Shown here: piece by piece, positions 34,484 through 42,821 of the stretch | Position numbering within the stretch: the first letter of the stretch is position 1 | How the letters are laid out: every line of letters begins with the position of its first letter | Source of the DNA: Mycobacterium sp. PS03-16 | GTDB lineage: Bacteria; Actinomycetota; Actinomycetes; Mycobacteriales; Mycobacteriaceae | Reading direction: 5' to 3' | NCBI RefSeq assembly: GCF_004570325.1 | Contig: NZ_SPQO01000021.1 | Span: 32,360-96,359 of the forward strand | DNA length: 64,000 nucleotides | Notes under the pieces: model-generated | What the model saw: the letters and a program-made list of their open reading frames with translations, nothing else | Database searches by the model: none | Told to the model about the DNA's origin: nothing | Position numbers and translations under genes: made by a program

Positions 34484-37400
34484 CTATCTGAAGTCCCGCG
34501 ACTTGGACCCCACCCGCAGTTCGAGCTTGCCCAGCTTGTCGGCGACGACGGTGACCGCCCCGGTGGCGTTCTGCACGATGCCGCGGATCACCATCGCCGG
34601 CGCGGTCTGGGCGAGGCGGCGCTGCCGGGACCACAGCTGCGGCGAGCACACCACGTTGACCATCCCGGTCTCGTCTTCGAGGTTGAGAAATGTCACGCCC
34701 TGCGCGGTCGCGGGCCGCTGCCGGTGGGTCACGGCGCCCGCCACCAGGACTCGGGTGCCGTCGGGCACGTCGAGCAGGCGGCCGGCGGGGACGACGCCCA
34801 TCGCGTCGAGGTCCTCGCGCAGGAACTGGGTGGGATAGCTGTCCGGGGACACCCCGGTGGCCCACACGTCGGCGGCGGCCAGTTCCAACTCGCTCATCCC
34901 GGGCAGTGTCGGCACCTGCCCGGCCGATCCCACGCCGGGCAGCCGGTCGGGGCGTTCGGCGGCGGCCGCGCCCGCGGCCCACAGCCCTTCGCGCCGGGTG
35001 ACGCCGAAGCACCCCAGCGCGCCCGCTGTGGCCAGCGCCTCGGTCTGCGGCACCGACAGCTGCACCCGGCCGGTCAGGTCCAGCAGAGAGGTGAACGGGC
35101 CGTGGGCTTTTCGCTCGTCGACGATGCGTTCGGCGAGGTCGTCGCCGATGTGGCGGACCGCGCCGAGGCCCAGTCGCACCTCCATACCGGCGTTCTCCAG
35201 CGTGGCGTGCGCGAGGCTGGCGTTGACGTCGGGACCGTGGACGGTGACGCCGTGGCGGCGGGCGTCGGCGACCAGCGACTGCGGTGAGTAGAACCCCATC
35301 GGTTGGGCGCGCAGCAGCGCCGCACAGAACGCCGCCGGATGGTGCAGTTTGAACCACGACGAGTAGAACACCAGCGAGGCGAAGCTCAGCGAATGGCTCT
35401 CCGGGAAGCCGAAGTTCGCGAACGCCTCGAGTTTCTCGTAGATGCGGTCGGCGACCTCACCGGTGATGCCGTGCCGGGTGCGCATGCCGTCGTAGAACCG
35501 GCCGCGCAGCCGGCGCATCTTCTCGGTCGAGCGTTTCGAGCCCATCGCCCGGCGCAGCTGGTCGGCTTCGGCGGCGGTGAACCCCGCGCAGTCGACGGCC
35601 AGCTGCATCAACTGCTCCTGGAACAGCGGCACCCCGAGGGTCTTGTGCAGCGCGGGCTCCATCGACGGGTGGTCGTAGGTGACCTCCTCCTCGCCGTTGC
35701 GCCGTTTGATGTACGGGTGCACCGACCCGCCCTGGATGGGTCCGGGCCGGATCAGCGCGACCTCGACCACCAGGTCGTAGAACACCCGTGGTTTGAGGCG
35801 CGGCAGCGTCGCCATCTGCGCGCGGGACTCCACCTGGAACACCCCGACCGAATCGGCCTTCTGCAGCATCTCGTAGACCGCCGCCTCGGACAGGTCGAGC
35901 TTGGCCAGGTCGACGTCGAGACCCTTGTGCTCGGCGACCAGGTCGATGCAGTAGTGCAGCGCCGAGAGCATGCCGAGGCCCAGCATGTCGAACTTCACCA
36001 GACCGATTGCCGCGCAGTCGTCTTTGTCCCACTGCAGCACGCTGCGGTTCTCCATGCGGGCCCACTCCACCGGGCAGACGTCGGCGATGGGCCGGTCGCA
36101 GATCACCATGCCGCCGGAGTGGATGCCCATGTGCCGCGGCAGGTTGGAGATCTCCAGCGCCAGGTCGACCACCGGTTCGGGGATGCCCTCGACATCCGGG
36201 GAGTCGGCCAGGCCGTTCCACTTGCTGAGCTGTTTACTCCAGGCGTCCTGCTGGCCCTGAGAGAAACCGAGCGCGCGGGCCATGTCGCGGATGGCGCTGC
36301 GGCCGCGGTAGGTGATGACGTTGGCCACCTGGGCGGCGTAGTCGCGGCCGTAGCGTTCATAGACGTACTGGATCGCCTGCTCGCGCAGATCGGATTCGAT
36401 GTCGATGTCGATGTCGGGCGGCCCGTCGCGGGCCGGGGACAGGAACCGCTCGAACAGCAACTCGTTGGCGACCGGGTCGACGTTGGTGACCCCCAGCGCG
36501 TAACAGACCGCGGAGTTGGCCGCCGATCCCCGGCCCTGGGCCAGGATGCCGTTCTCCTTGCAGAACCGGGTGATGTCGTGGACCACGAGGAAATAGCCGG
36601 GGAACGTGAGCTTTTCGATGATCCGCAGCTCGTGTTCGATCTGGGCGTAGGCCTGCGGTGCGCGTTCGGGTGGCCCGTAGCGGTCCCGCGCGCCGACCAT
36701 CACCAGGTGGCGCAGCCAGCTGTCCTCGGTGTGCCCGGCCGGCACGTCGAACGGCGGCAGCTGCGGGGCGATCAGCGCCAGCCCGAACGCGCACTGCTCC
36801 CCGAGCTCGGCCGCGGCGGTGACCACCTCCGGGCAGTGGGCGAACAGCCGGGCCATCTCCTCCCCCGACCGCAGGTGCGAACCGCCGAGCGGGGCGAGGT
36901 ACCCGGCCGCCTCGTCGATCGAGTGGCGGGCCCGGATCGCGCCCATCGCCATGGCCAGGCGTCCCCGCGACGGCTCGGCGAAATGCGCGGCGGTGGTGGC
37001 GACCACGTCCAGTTCGAATCGCGACGCCAGCGCGGCCATGGCCGCATTGCGTTCGTCGTCGAGGGGGTGGCCGTGGTGGGTCAGCTCGACGCTGATCCGG
37101 TCACGTCCGAACCGGTCGACCAGGTCGGCCAGCGCACGCTCGGCGGCCTCCGGACCGCCGTCCTGAAGTGCTTGGCGCACATGACCTTTACGGCATCCGG
37201 TGAGGATGTGCCAGTGCCCGCCCGCGGCCTCGGTGAGCGCGTCGTAGTCATACCGCGGTTTCCCCTTCTCCCCGCCGGCCAGATGCGCCTTGGCGATCTC
37301 CCGCGACAGCCGCCGGTAGCCCTCGGGACCGCGGGCCAGCACCAGCAGATGCGGACCGGGCGGATCGGGAACCTCGGTGCGGGCGACGTTGCCCAGCGAC

Positions 37401-37774
37401 AGCTCCGCGCCGAACACCGTGTCGATCTCGAGTTCCTTGGCCGCCTCGGCGAACCGGACGACACCGTAGAGCCCGTCGTGGTCGGTCAGCGCGATCGCCC
37501 GCAGGTCGAGGCGGGCGGCCTCCTCGACGAGTTCCTCGGGTGTGCTGGCGCCGTCGAGGAAGCTGTATGCCGAATGCGCGTGCAGTTCGGCGTAGGGCAC
37601 CGAACCGCCCGGACGCGGCAGGTCCGGCGCCTCGTAGGCACCGCGTTTGCGCGACCAGGCCGGGCTGTCACCGCCGTCGCCGTGCGGTTCTGCCAGCGAC
37701 GCCCCGGCGCGGCGGGGCTTGCTGTTGAGCACCCGCTCGATCTCCGGCCACGTCGGCCCGTTGGAGAAGCTCAC
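34484..37774 (-). CDS. dnaE2: Error-prone DNA polymerase III alpha subunit DnaE2
   Basis: C-family translesion polymerase, the catalytic subunit of the mycobacterial mutasome with ImuA' and ImuB, responsible for damage-induced mutagenesis. It has 1096 residues. The PHP domain begins near residue 62 (ELHAHSAYSFLDGAS, ALTDHDGLYG), the polymerase catalytic acidics are in PPDIDIDIESDLRE, and the palm/fingers follow (AQGRGSAANSAVCYALGVTN). A tandem HhH region and a C-terminal OB-fold (GTRVLVAGAVTHRQRPAT) end it. GTG 37774 is 6 nt downstream of a -10 hexamer, so the transcript is probably leaderless. A perfect SOS box lies directly upstream. Confidence 0.97.
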   Translation of the reverse strand: MSFSNGPTWPEIERVLNSKPRRAGASLAEPHGDGGDSPAWSRKRGAYEAPDLPRPGGSVPYAELHAHSAYSFLDGASTPEELVEEAARLDLRAIALTDHDGLYGVVRFAEAAKELEIDTVFGAELSLGNVARTEVPDPPGPHLLVLARGPEGYRRLSREIAKAHLAGGEKGKPRYDYDALTEAAGGHWHILTGCRKGHVRQALQDGGPEAAERALADLVDRFGRDRISVELTHHGHPLDDERNAAMAALASRFELDVVATTAAHFAEPSRGRLAMAMGAIRARHSIDEAAGYLAPLGGSHLRSGEEMARLFAHCPEVVTAAAELGEQCAFGLALIAPQLPPFDVPAGHTEDSWLRHLVMVGARDRYGPPERAPQAYAQIEHELRIIEKLTFPGYFLVVHDITRFCKENGILAQGRGSAANSAVCYALGVTNVDPVANELLFERFLSPARDGPPDIDIDIESDLREQAIQYVYERYGRDYAAQVANVITYRGRSAIRDMARALGFSQGQQDAWSKQLSKWNGLADSPDVEGIPEPVVDLALEISNLPRHMGIHSGGMVICDRPIADVCPVEWARMENRSVLQWDKDDCAAIGLVKFDMLGLGMLSALHYCIDLVAEHKGLDVDLAKLDLSEAAVYEMLQKADSVGVFQVESRAQMATLPRLKPRVFYDLVVEVALIRPGPIQGGSVHPYIKRRNGEEEVTYDHPSMEPALHKTLGVPLFQEQLMQLAVDCAGFTAAEADQLRRAMGSKRSTEKMRRLRGRFYDGMRTRHGITGEVADRIYEKLEAFANFGFPESHSLSFASLVFYSSWFKLHHPAAFCAALLRAQPMGFYSPQSLVADARRHGVTVHGPDVNASLAHATLENAGMEVRLGLGAVRHIGDDLAERIVDERKAHGPFTSLLDLTGRVQLSVPQTEALATAGALGCFGVTRREGLWAAGAAAAERPDRLPGVGSAGQVPTLPGMSELELAAADVWATGVSPDSYPTQFLREDLDAMGVVPAGRLLDVPDGTRVLVAGAVTHRQRPATAQGVTFLNLEDETGMVNVVCSPQLWSRQRRLAQTAPAMVIRGIVQNATGAVTVVADKLGKLELRVGSKSRDFR

Positions 37775-37780
37775 CGCATC

Positions 37781-37786
37781 AGTGTA
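37781..37786 (-). promoter_or_regulatory. Leaderless -10 element of dnaE2
   Basis: On the minus strand TACACT ends 6 nt before the GTG at 37774 and directly abuts the SOS box, so LexA bound there would block the -10/-35 region. Confidence 0.7.
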
Positions 37787-37802
37787 TCGAACAGGCGTTC
37801 GA
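37787..37802. promoter_or_regulatory. Perfect mycobacterial SOS (LexA) box of dnaE2
   Basis: TCGAACAGGCGTTCGA matches TCGAAC-N4-GTTCGA at all 12 conserved positions and sits immediately upstream of the dnaE2 -10. DnaE2 is a known SOS gene in mycobacteria. Confidence 0.95.
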
Positions 37803-37952
37803 TGTGCGGTGGTCGCCGAGTTCTGCACCAGGGCGGTTCTAGCGGCCGGTTCACGACCCTCAGGTGGAACTCGACGCACGGCGGGCGCTCGGGCTGCCGA
37901 CGCGCGAGCGGCACTCTACGATGCGGGTGGCCCACGGAAGGACGGAACGGCA

Positions 37953-38888
37953 ATGGCCTCAACCAGATACCTCGGCTACCTCGGTGGCGTGGCCGTCGCC
38001 GTCGGCGTGGGCACGGCGATCGCGACCGCGGGCACGGCCGGCGCCGACACCGACGCGCCGTCGAGCAGCGCCGAGCCGAGCCGCACCGATACGAAGACGT
38101 CGGTCAACGCCGGGCCGGAGAAGCCCGCCGCCGACGAGGACGCCGACTCGAACGACGACGCGGACGACGACGCGGACGACGACGCGGACGCCCGGTCGGT
38201 GATCAGGGAGCTCAAGAAGTCCGCGGCGCAGTTCGAGGCCGAGCAGGTCGAAAAACTGCGCGGTCTGTTCACCCCCCGCGAGGCCGCCGTCGAGAGGCCC
38301 ATCCCGGACCGGGACCGGATGGCCGACGACAACACCGACGAGGCCGCCGACATCGTCGAGCGGGACGCCGAGGTGACCGAGGATGCGGACACCGCCGCCC
38401 CGTCGCTCGCCGCGGCCGCCGAACCCGTGCCGTGGAGCCCCAACCCCTTCCGGCCCGACGATCCGGAACCCGACGACATGCCGGACGTGGTGCTGGCGTT
38501 CCGCGATGCGGTGCTCGGCCTGCCGATCGGACCGGAATTCAAGCCCGTCGTCCGCGAAGGCATCGAGGCCGCTTACCGCGGCAGCCAGATGGTGCCGTGG
38601 GTCAACGTCATGGTGCCGGCGTACAAGATCCTGCCCGCGCTGGTCGAGGCGGCACAGGGCGACCGGGCAGGCGCACAGGTGATCGTCAACGAGTTGCTCA
38701 AGACCACCGCGCCGGTGTCGCTGCTCTACTACGGCTACGACCAGGTCGCCGATCTGCTCAACATGGAGTACCAGGCCCGCGCACTCAAAGAGGAGTTCTA
38801 CAGCACGGTCTGGGACACCCTCGACCCGCTGGCGCTGCTGCACGTGCGCGGCGAGCACGGGCTGCGCGAGAGCACGCTGCTCGACTGA
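37953..38888 (+). CDS. Secreted protein with acidic Asp-Ala tandem repeat
   Basis: A 311-residue exported protein of no recognised function. The signal peptide is about residues 1-30 (YLGGVAVAVGVGTAIATAG, cleavage after AGA). An acidic low-complexity stretch (DADSNDDADDDADDDADA) from a 12-bp DNA repeat follows, then a helical segment (VIRELKKSAAQFEAEQVEKL). The C-terminal half is hydrophobic and folded (PWSPNPFRPDDPEPDDMPDV, MVPWVNVMVPAYKILPALVE). The ATG follows GGAAGGACGGAAC; a TACGAT hexamer lies further upstream. It is divergent from dnaE2. Similar mycobacterial proteins exist, without assigned role. Confidence 0.75.
   Translation: MASTRYLGYLGGVAVAVGVGTAIATAGTAGADTDAPSSSAEPSRTDTKTSVNAGPEKPAADEDADSNDDADDDADDDADARSVIRELKKSAAQFEAEQVEKLRGLFTPREAAVERPIPDRDRMADDNTDEAADIVERDAEVTEDADTAAPSLAAAAEPVPWSPNPFRPDDPEPDDMPDVVLAFRDAVLGLPIGPEFKPVVREGIEAAYRGSQMVPWVNVMVPAYKILPALVEAAQGDRAGAQVIVNELLKTTAPVSLLYYGYDQVADLLNMEYQARALKEEFYSTVWDTLDPLALLHVRGEHGLRESTLLD
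38154..38189 (+). repeat. 12-bp tandem repeat encoding an Asp-rich stretch
   Basis: GACGACGACGCG is repeated with a 12-bp period (first unit shortened to GACGACGCG), giving DDAD-type residues in the secreted protein. The period is a multiple of three, so slippage would change length without a frameshift. Confidence 0.8.
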
Positions 38889-38894
38889 GCATCG

Positions 38895-40439
38895 TCACGT
38901 CCGGTCGACGGCGGCCGGGGTGTCCCGCGGCAACGTCCGGCCGGTGAAGAACGCCGGGCTGCGCATCCGCCAGATCACCATGAGCACCGCACCCAGGGCC
39001 AGGATCCCGAAGCCCATGAAGAACACCAGGCCGATCCCGCCGATCGACGCGCCACTTCCGTTGTCCGGGTTCATGCTCTCCACCACCGAGATCACGAACA
39101 CCACCGCGAGAATGACGCCGCCGAGCAACGGGAACAGCAATTTGAAGACCACGTTGTGCACGGTGCGGAACAGCTCGCGGCGGAAGAACCAGACGCAGGC
39201 GAATGCGGTGATCCCGTAGTACCAGCAGATCATGATGCCCAGTGCGGCGATGGTGTCGAGCAGCACGCTCTCCGACAGCAGGCTGACCACGGTGTAGAAC
39301 ACCGCCGTCACCACGCCGGCGACGACGGTGCTGAACACCGGCACCAGGAACCGCGGGCTGACCGACGAGAACCGTTGCGGGAACGCACGATAGGCGCCCA
39401 TCGCCAGCATGGCGCGCGCGGCGGGCAGGAACGTGGTCTGCAGGCTGGCCACCGACGAGGCCAGGATCGCCAGGAACAGCAGCGGGCCCGCCCACGAGCC
39501 GAGTACCGGGTCGGCGAGCGCGCCGAAGACGTTGTCGGCGTTGTCCGGGTTGCCCAGTCCCAGGTCGGCGTCGCCCACCCCGGCGTACATCATCACCGCC
39601 ACCGCGACCAGCAGATAGGTCAGCAGGATCGACAGCACGCACAGCAGTCCGGCGCGGCCGGGCACCTTGGTGGGGTCCTTGGATTCCTCGCCGAGCGTCA
39701 GGCAGGTGTCCCAGCCCCAGAACGCGAAGATCGATCCGGTCACCCCGATGATGAACGCGCTCAACGCCAAGCCGCTGAACGGGTTGAACCAGTCCAGGTC
39801 GAACGCCAGACCCGCGGGCGCGTCCCCACTGCCGACGTGCACCAGCGCGGTCACCGCGAACGCCACCAGCACCACCATCTGGAAGCCGACGAGCACGTAC
39901 TGCACGCGCTCGCTGGTGGTGATACCGCGGCTGGCGACGTACGTGGCGATCGCGATGAACGCCAGCGTGGTGACGATGTTGACCGCTTTGTTGCCGGCCA
40001 GATCGGCGATTTCCGGACTGTTCGCGATCCGGGCGATGAACAGATAGAAGAACTCGACGGCGATCGCGGCGAGATTCGACAGCACGATGATGGTCGCGAC
40101 CACCATGCCCCAGCCGCACATCCAGCCCACGTACGGGCCGAAGGCCTTGGTGGACCAGGTGAAAGACGCGCCGCAGTCCGGTGCGCGGGAGTTCAGTTCA
40201 CGGTAGGCGTAGGCGGTGAGGAACATGGGGATGAACCCGGCGATCAGGATGGCGGGCATCTTGAGCCCGACCGCGGCGACGATGAGCCCGATGCTGGCGG
40301 TCAGCGTGTATCCGGGCGCCACCGAGGAGATCCCGAGCACGGCGCCGGAGAACGTCCCGACCTTTCCCGCCGCCAGCCCCTTGGCCTGCAGGCCGGCCGC
40401 TTCCTCTGCGGCGCGCAGGTCATCGCGTGAGGCGGTCAC
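38895..40439 (-). CDS. APC-family amino acid permease
   Basis: A 514-residue membrane transporter of the amino acid-polyamine-organocation family. About 12 hydrophobic helices are visible, for example GAVLGISSVAPGYTLTASIG (TM1, with the broken-helix GISSVAPG), IAGFIPMFLTAYAYRELN, VQYVLVGFQMVVLVAFAVTA and LFLAILASSVASLQTTFLPA. The GTG overlaps the Usp gene's TGA (GTGA), so the two are co-translated. Substrate is not evident from sequence; coupling to a universal stress protein suggests stress-linked uptake. Confidence 0.87.
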   Translation of the reverse strand: MTASRDDLRAAEEAAGLQAKGLAAGKVGTFSGAVLGISSVAPGYTLTASIGLIVAAVGLKMPAILIAGFIPMFLTAYAYRELNSRAPDCGASFTWSTKAFGPYVGWMCGWGMVVATIIVLSNLAAIAVEFFYLFIARIANSPEIADLAGNKAVNIVTTLAFIAIATYVASRGITTSERVQYVLVGFQMVVLVAFAVTALVHVGSGDAPAGLAFDLDWFNPFSGLALSAFIIGVTGSIFAFWGWDTCLTLGEESKDPTKVPGRAGLLCVLSILLTYLLVAVAVMMYAGVGDADLGLGNPDNADNVFGALADPVLGSWAGPLLFLAILASSVASLQTTFLPAARAMLAMGAYRAFPQRFSSVSPRFLVPVFSTVVAGVVTAVFYTVVSLLSESVLLDTIAALGIMICWYYGITAFACVWFFRRELFRTVHNVVFKLLFPLLGGVILAVVFVISVVESMNPDNGSGASIGGIGLVFFMGFGILALGAVLMVIWRMRSPAFFTGRTLPRDTPAAVDRT

Positions 40440-41323
40440 GGCAGATCCCCGTCGGTCAGCTGATCCCGCGGGACGACCACCATCGGCACCTCGAGCACCC
40501 GCAGCATCTTGGCCGCGGTCGATCCGAGGAACAGCCGCCGCGGTGCGCTCAGGCGGCTCGACCCGACCATGATGAGATCACCGTCGTGCCAATCCAATTG
40601 ACCGACGGCCTGTTCGACCGTCGGTCCGTCGACGACGGCCGATGTCACCGGGATGTCTTCCGGAAGCTCGCTCCTCGCGGTGTCCACCGTGCGCCGGGCG
40701 TGTTCGCGGGCGCGCTCGAGCAGCGCGTCGGAGTCACCGCGCAACACGCCGAGCGCCGGGTCGAGCGCCACCAGGGAGACCAACCGCAGCGGGGTGCCGG
40801 CCGCGGCGCTGAACCGGACCGCATGGGCCAGAAGCAGATCGGCGCCCTGTCGCCGGCCGATCGCGCACGTCACCTCGCGCACCCGGTCGACGGGCGATTC
40901 CCGAGTTCCCCGCGGCGCCACCGCGACCGGCACCGGCGAGGAGTGCAGCAGCTCGTTGACCACCGACCCCAGTGAGTGACTGCCGGCCAGACCGCCGCCC
41001 GACCCACCGACCACGATCAGGTCGGCCGCCTGGCGCACCGCCGCCTGGATGAGGCCGTCGGCGTAGGACTCATCGAAGGCGATGTGGGTGGCGGCGGTGA
41101 CATCGGCGGGTACCGATGCCAGCGCGTCGCCCAACCAGACCTGCGCCTGTTCGGTCAGCAGATTCTCGTAGTTACCGGTGGGCACCAGTGCGGGCAGCGT
41201 CCGGTCGGGGGGCATGACCATACAGACCTCGAGCGTGGCACCGAGGGTGCGGGCCAGCCGGACTCCGAGGGCCAACGCGTCACCACCGCCGGGGGTGGCG
41301 AGATACCCGACGACCAGTTTCAT
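40436..41323 (-). CDS. Tandem-domain universal stress protein
   Basis: A 295-residue protein of two Usp domains. Domain 1 (about 1-140) has VVGYLATPGG and the ATP-site-like run LIVVGGSGGG followed by GSHSLGSVVNELL. Domain 2 (about 150-285) has LIMVGSSRLSAPRRLFLGST ending in VLEVPMVVVP. Such proteins usually bind ATP and modulate stress responses. It starts at ATG 41323 with ribosome site GCGGAGGT. That site is the 3' arm of an 8-bp stem upstream, which could hold it closed. The APC permease follows with a 4-nt overlap. Confidence 0.9.
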   Translation of the reverse strand: MKLVVGYLATPGGGDALALGVRLARTLGATLEVCMVMPPDRTLPALVPTGNYENLLTEQAQVWLGDALASVPADVTAATHIAFDESYADGLIQAAVRQAADLIVVGGSGGGLAGSHSLGSVVNELLHSSPVPVAVAPRGTRESPVDRVREVTCAIGRRQGADLLLAHAVRFSAAAGTPLRLVSLVALDPALGVLRGDSDALLERAREHARRTVDTARSELPEDIPVTSAVVDGPTVEQAVGQLDWHDGDLIMVGSSRLSAPRRLFLGSTAAKMLRVLEVPMVVVPRDQLTDGDLP

Positions 41324-41329
41324 GGACGA

Positions 41330-41367
41330 ACCTCCGCATCTCGCGCAGCGGCCAAGGCCGCGGAGGT
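41330..41367 (-). promoter_or_regulatory. Hairpin sequestering the Usp ribosome-binding site
   Basis: In the Usp mRNA ACCTCCGC pairs perfectly with GCGGAGGT, the latter containing the Shine-Dalgarno sequence 7 nt before the ATG. A second short hairpin GGCC-TT-GGCC is nested in the loop. This is the arrangement of a translational switch (thermometer, riboswitch or protein-bound element). Confidence 0.55.
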
Positions 41368-41412
41368 CCAATCCTGTCAATCGCGCGCCGCTCCCACCGG
41401 CGCTTGACGAAA

Positions 41413-42282
41413 TCAGCCGTCGAACTCGGCGGTGCCGTCCTCGAGGACGAGGCGGGCACCGGAGCCGTCCGGCGCCGCGGCCTCCGTGCGGAACACCGCC
41501 GCACCCGGGCCGGTGCGCCAGATCGACGTCGTCAGCGTCTCTCCCGGGAAGACCGGGGAGGTGAACCGTGCGCCGACCGCGGTCACCCTGGTGGCGTCGC
41601 CGTCGCCCAGTGCGGCGACCAGAGCCCGGCCGGCGACGCCGTAGGTGCACAGCCCGTGCAGGATCGGCCGCGGGAAGCCGGCCAGTTCGCGGGCGAACCA
41701 GGGGTCGCTGTGCAGCGGGTTGCGGTCTCCGGACAGCCGGTAGATCAGCGCCTGATCCTCGCGGGTCGGCAGCGCAAGGCGTGCGTCGGGTTCCCGGTCC
41801 GGGATGTCCGGGGCCGGCGGACGGGTGCCCGGCTGTCCGCCGAAGCCACCTTCGCCACGGATCACCGCGGTCGACACCGTCTCGGCGACCACCTCACCGG
41901 TGTCGGGGTCGGTGCCGGTGCCCTTGAACACCAGGATCGCGTTCTTGCCCTCGCCCTTGTCCTGGATGTCGAGCACCTCGGAGACCACGCTGAGCCGGCC
42001 CGCGGGTTTGAGCGGGGCCCGCAGCCGGATCTGCTGGGACCCGTGCAGCAGCTTGCTGAAGTCGAATGATCCGACCGCGCCCACCGCACCCCAGGCCGGG
42101 CAACCGATGACCGCGTAGGTGGGCAGTACCTGCTGCTCGACGCCGTGGCTGTTCTCGGTGGTGAATGCGAGATCCGCGGTGCCCGCGCCGACCCCGAGCG
42201 CGTAGAGCAGCGTGTCGCGGTCGGTCCATTCGTAGAGCGTCGGCTCTGATTTCTGGCCAACGGCGTGCGGGTCGATCGGCAT
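41413..42282 (-). CDS. htdY: 3-hydroxyacyl-thioester dehydratase (MaoC/HotDog), HtdY-like
   Basis: A 289-residue double-HotDog MaoC dehydratase that hydrates/dehydrates acyl-CoA thioesters. The conserved SGDRNPLHSDPWFA hydratase-2 motif is present, with an earlier half-domain (YEWTDRDTLLYALGVGAGTA, LPTYAVIGCPAWGA) and PILHGLCTYGVAGRALV. It closely resembles Rv3389c (HtdY, about 290 residues) as I remember it. ATG 42282 follows GGAAGGGAG; the longer frame upstream lacks family sequence. A MarR-type gene is divergent 73 nt away and may control it. Confidence 0.9.
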   Translation of the reverse strand: MPIDPHAVGQKSEPTLYEWTDRDTLLYALGVGAGTADLAFTTENSHGVEQQVLPTYAVIGCPAWGAVGAVGSFDFSKLLHGSQQIRLRAPLKPAGRLSVVSEVLDIQDKGEGKNAILVFKGTGTDPDTGEVVAETVSTAVIRGEGGFGGQPGTRPPAPDIPDREPDARLALPTREDQALIYRLSGDRNPLHSDPWFARELAGFPRPILHGLCTYGVAGRALVAALGDGDATRVTAVGARFTSPVFPGETLTTSIWRTGPGAAVFRTEAAAPDGSGARLVLEDGTAEFDG

Positions 42283-42355
42283 GGAACTCCCTTCCTCGCG
42301 TGAATCGGACCCTATCTTTCCGGTTAGCCCGCGCATTTCTGGATACCGGTAGGCC

Positions 42356-42787
42356 ATGGCCGAATCACCGGGCTGGCGGGCGATGCGCTCGGTGCTGTGG
42401 CTCTACCGATCGATGACCGCGGTGGTCGACCAGGAGCTCAAGGACGGGTTCGGCTTGCGGTTGATCGACTATCAGATCCTCAAACAACTGCAACTCGCCG
42501 AGGGCGGCACCTGTCTGCTCGGCGAGGTGGCACGCGGGTTGGTGGTGCACGCCACCACCGTCAGCGTCGCCACGGAGCGGCTCGCCGACCGGGAGCTGGT
42601 CACCCGCCACGCGCACCCCACCGACCGCCGGGCCACGCTGGTGTCGATCACCGATGCGGGTCGCGAGATGGCCGATGAGGCGACCACCGCGCTGGCGGCC
42701 GCCGACTTCGGGCTGGCCGGGCTGACCGCCGACCAGCTCGCAGCGCTGTCCGACGTCGTCACCCGCGCCCGCGGCGCGCGCGGCTGA
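42356..42787 (+). CDS. MarR-family transcriptional regulator
   Basis: A 143-residue winged-helix repressor. The recognition region is LGEVARGLVVHATTVSVATE, followed by the wing signature LVTRHAHPTDRRATLVSITD and the dimerisation helix DEATTALAAADFGLAGL. It is divergent from htdY, the classic placement for a MarR regulator of its neighbour; TACCGGTA, an 8-bp palindrome, lies just upstream of its start. Ligand unknown. Confidence 0.88.
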   Translation: MAESPGWRAMRSVLWLYRSMTAVVDQELKDGFGLRLIDYQILKQLQLAEGGTCLLGEVARGLVVHATTVSVATERLADRELVTRHAHPTDRRATLVSITDAGREMADEATTALAAADFGLAGLTADQLAALSDVVTRARGARG

Positions 42788-42821
42788 CCGCCGGCGACGA
42801 AGCCAAGTATCGTCGTCGGCC

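Noticed and set aside
37953..38888. Calcium-binding RTX-type protein
   Set aside because: The Asp-rich stretch is a simple DDAD repeat and lacks the GGxGxD nonapeptide pattern.
35303..38947. 1214-codon open frame on the plus strand across dnaE2
   Set aside because: Antisense to dnaE2 with shadow-type composition; dnaE2 motifs and promoter are clear on the other strand.
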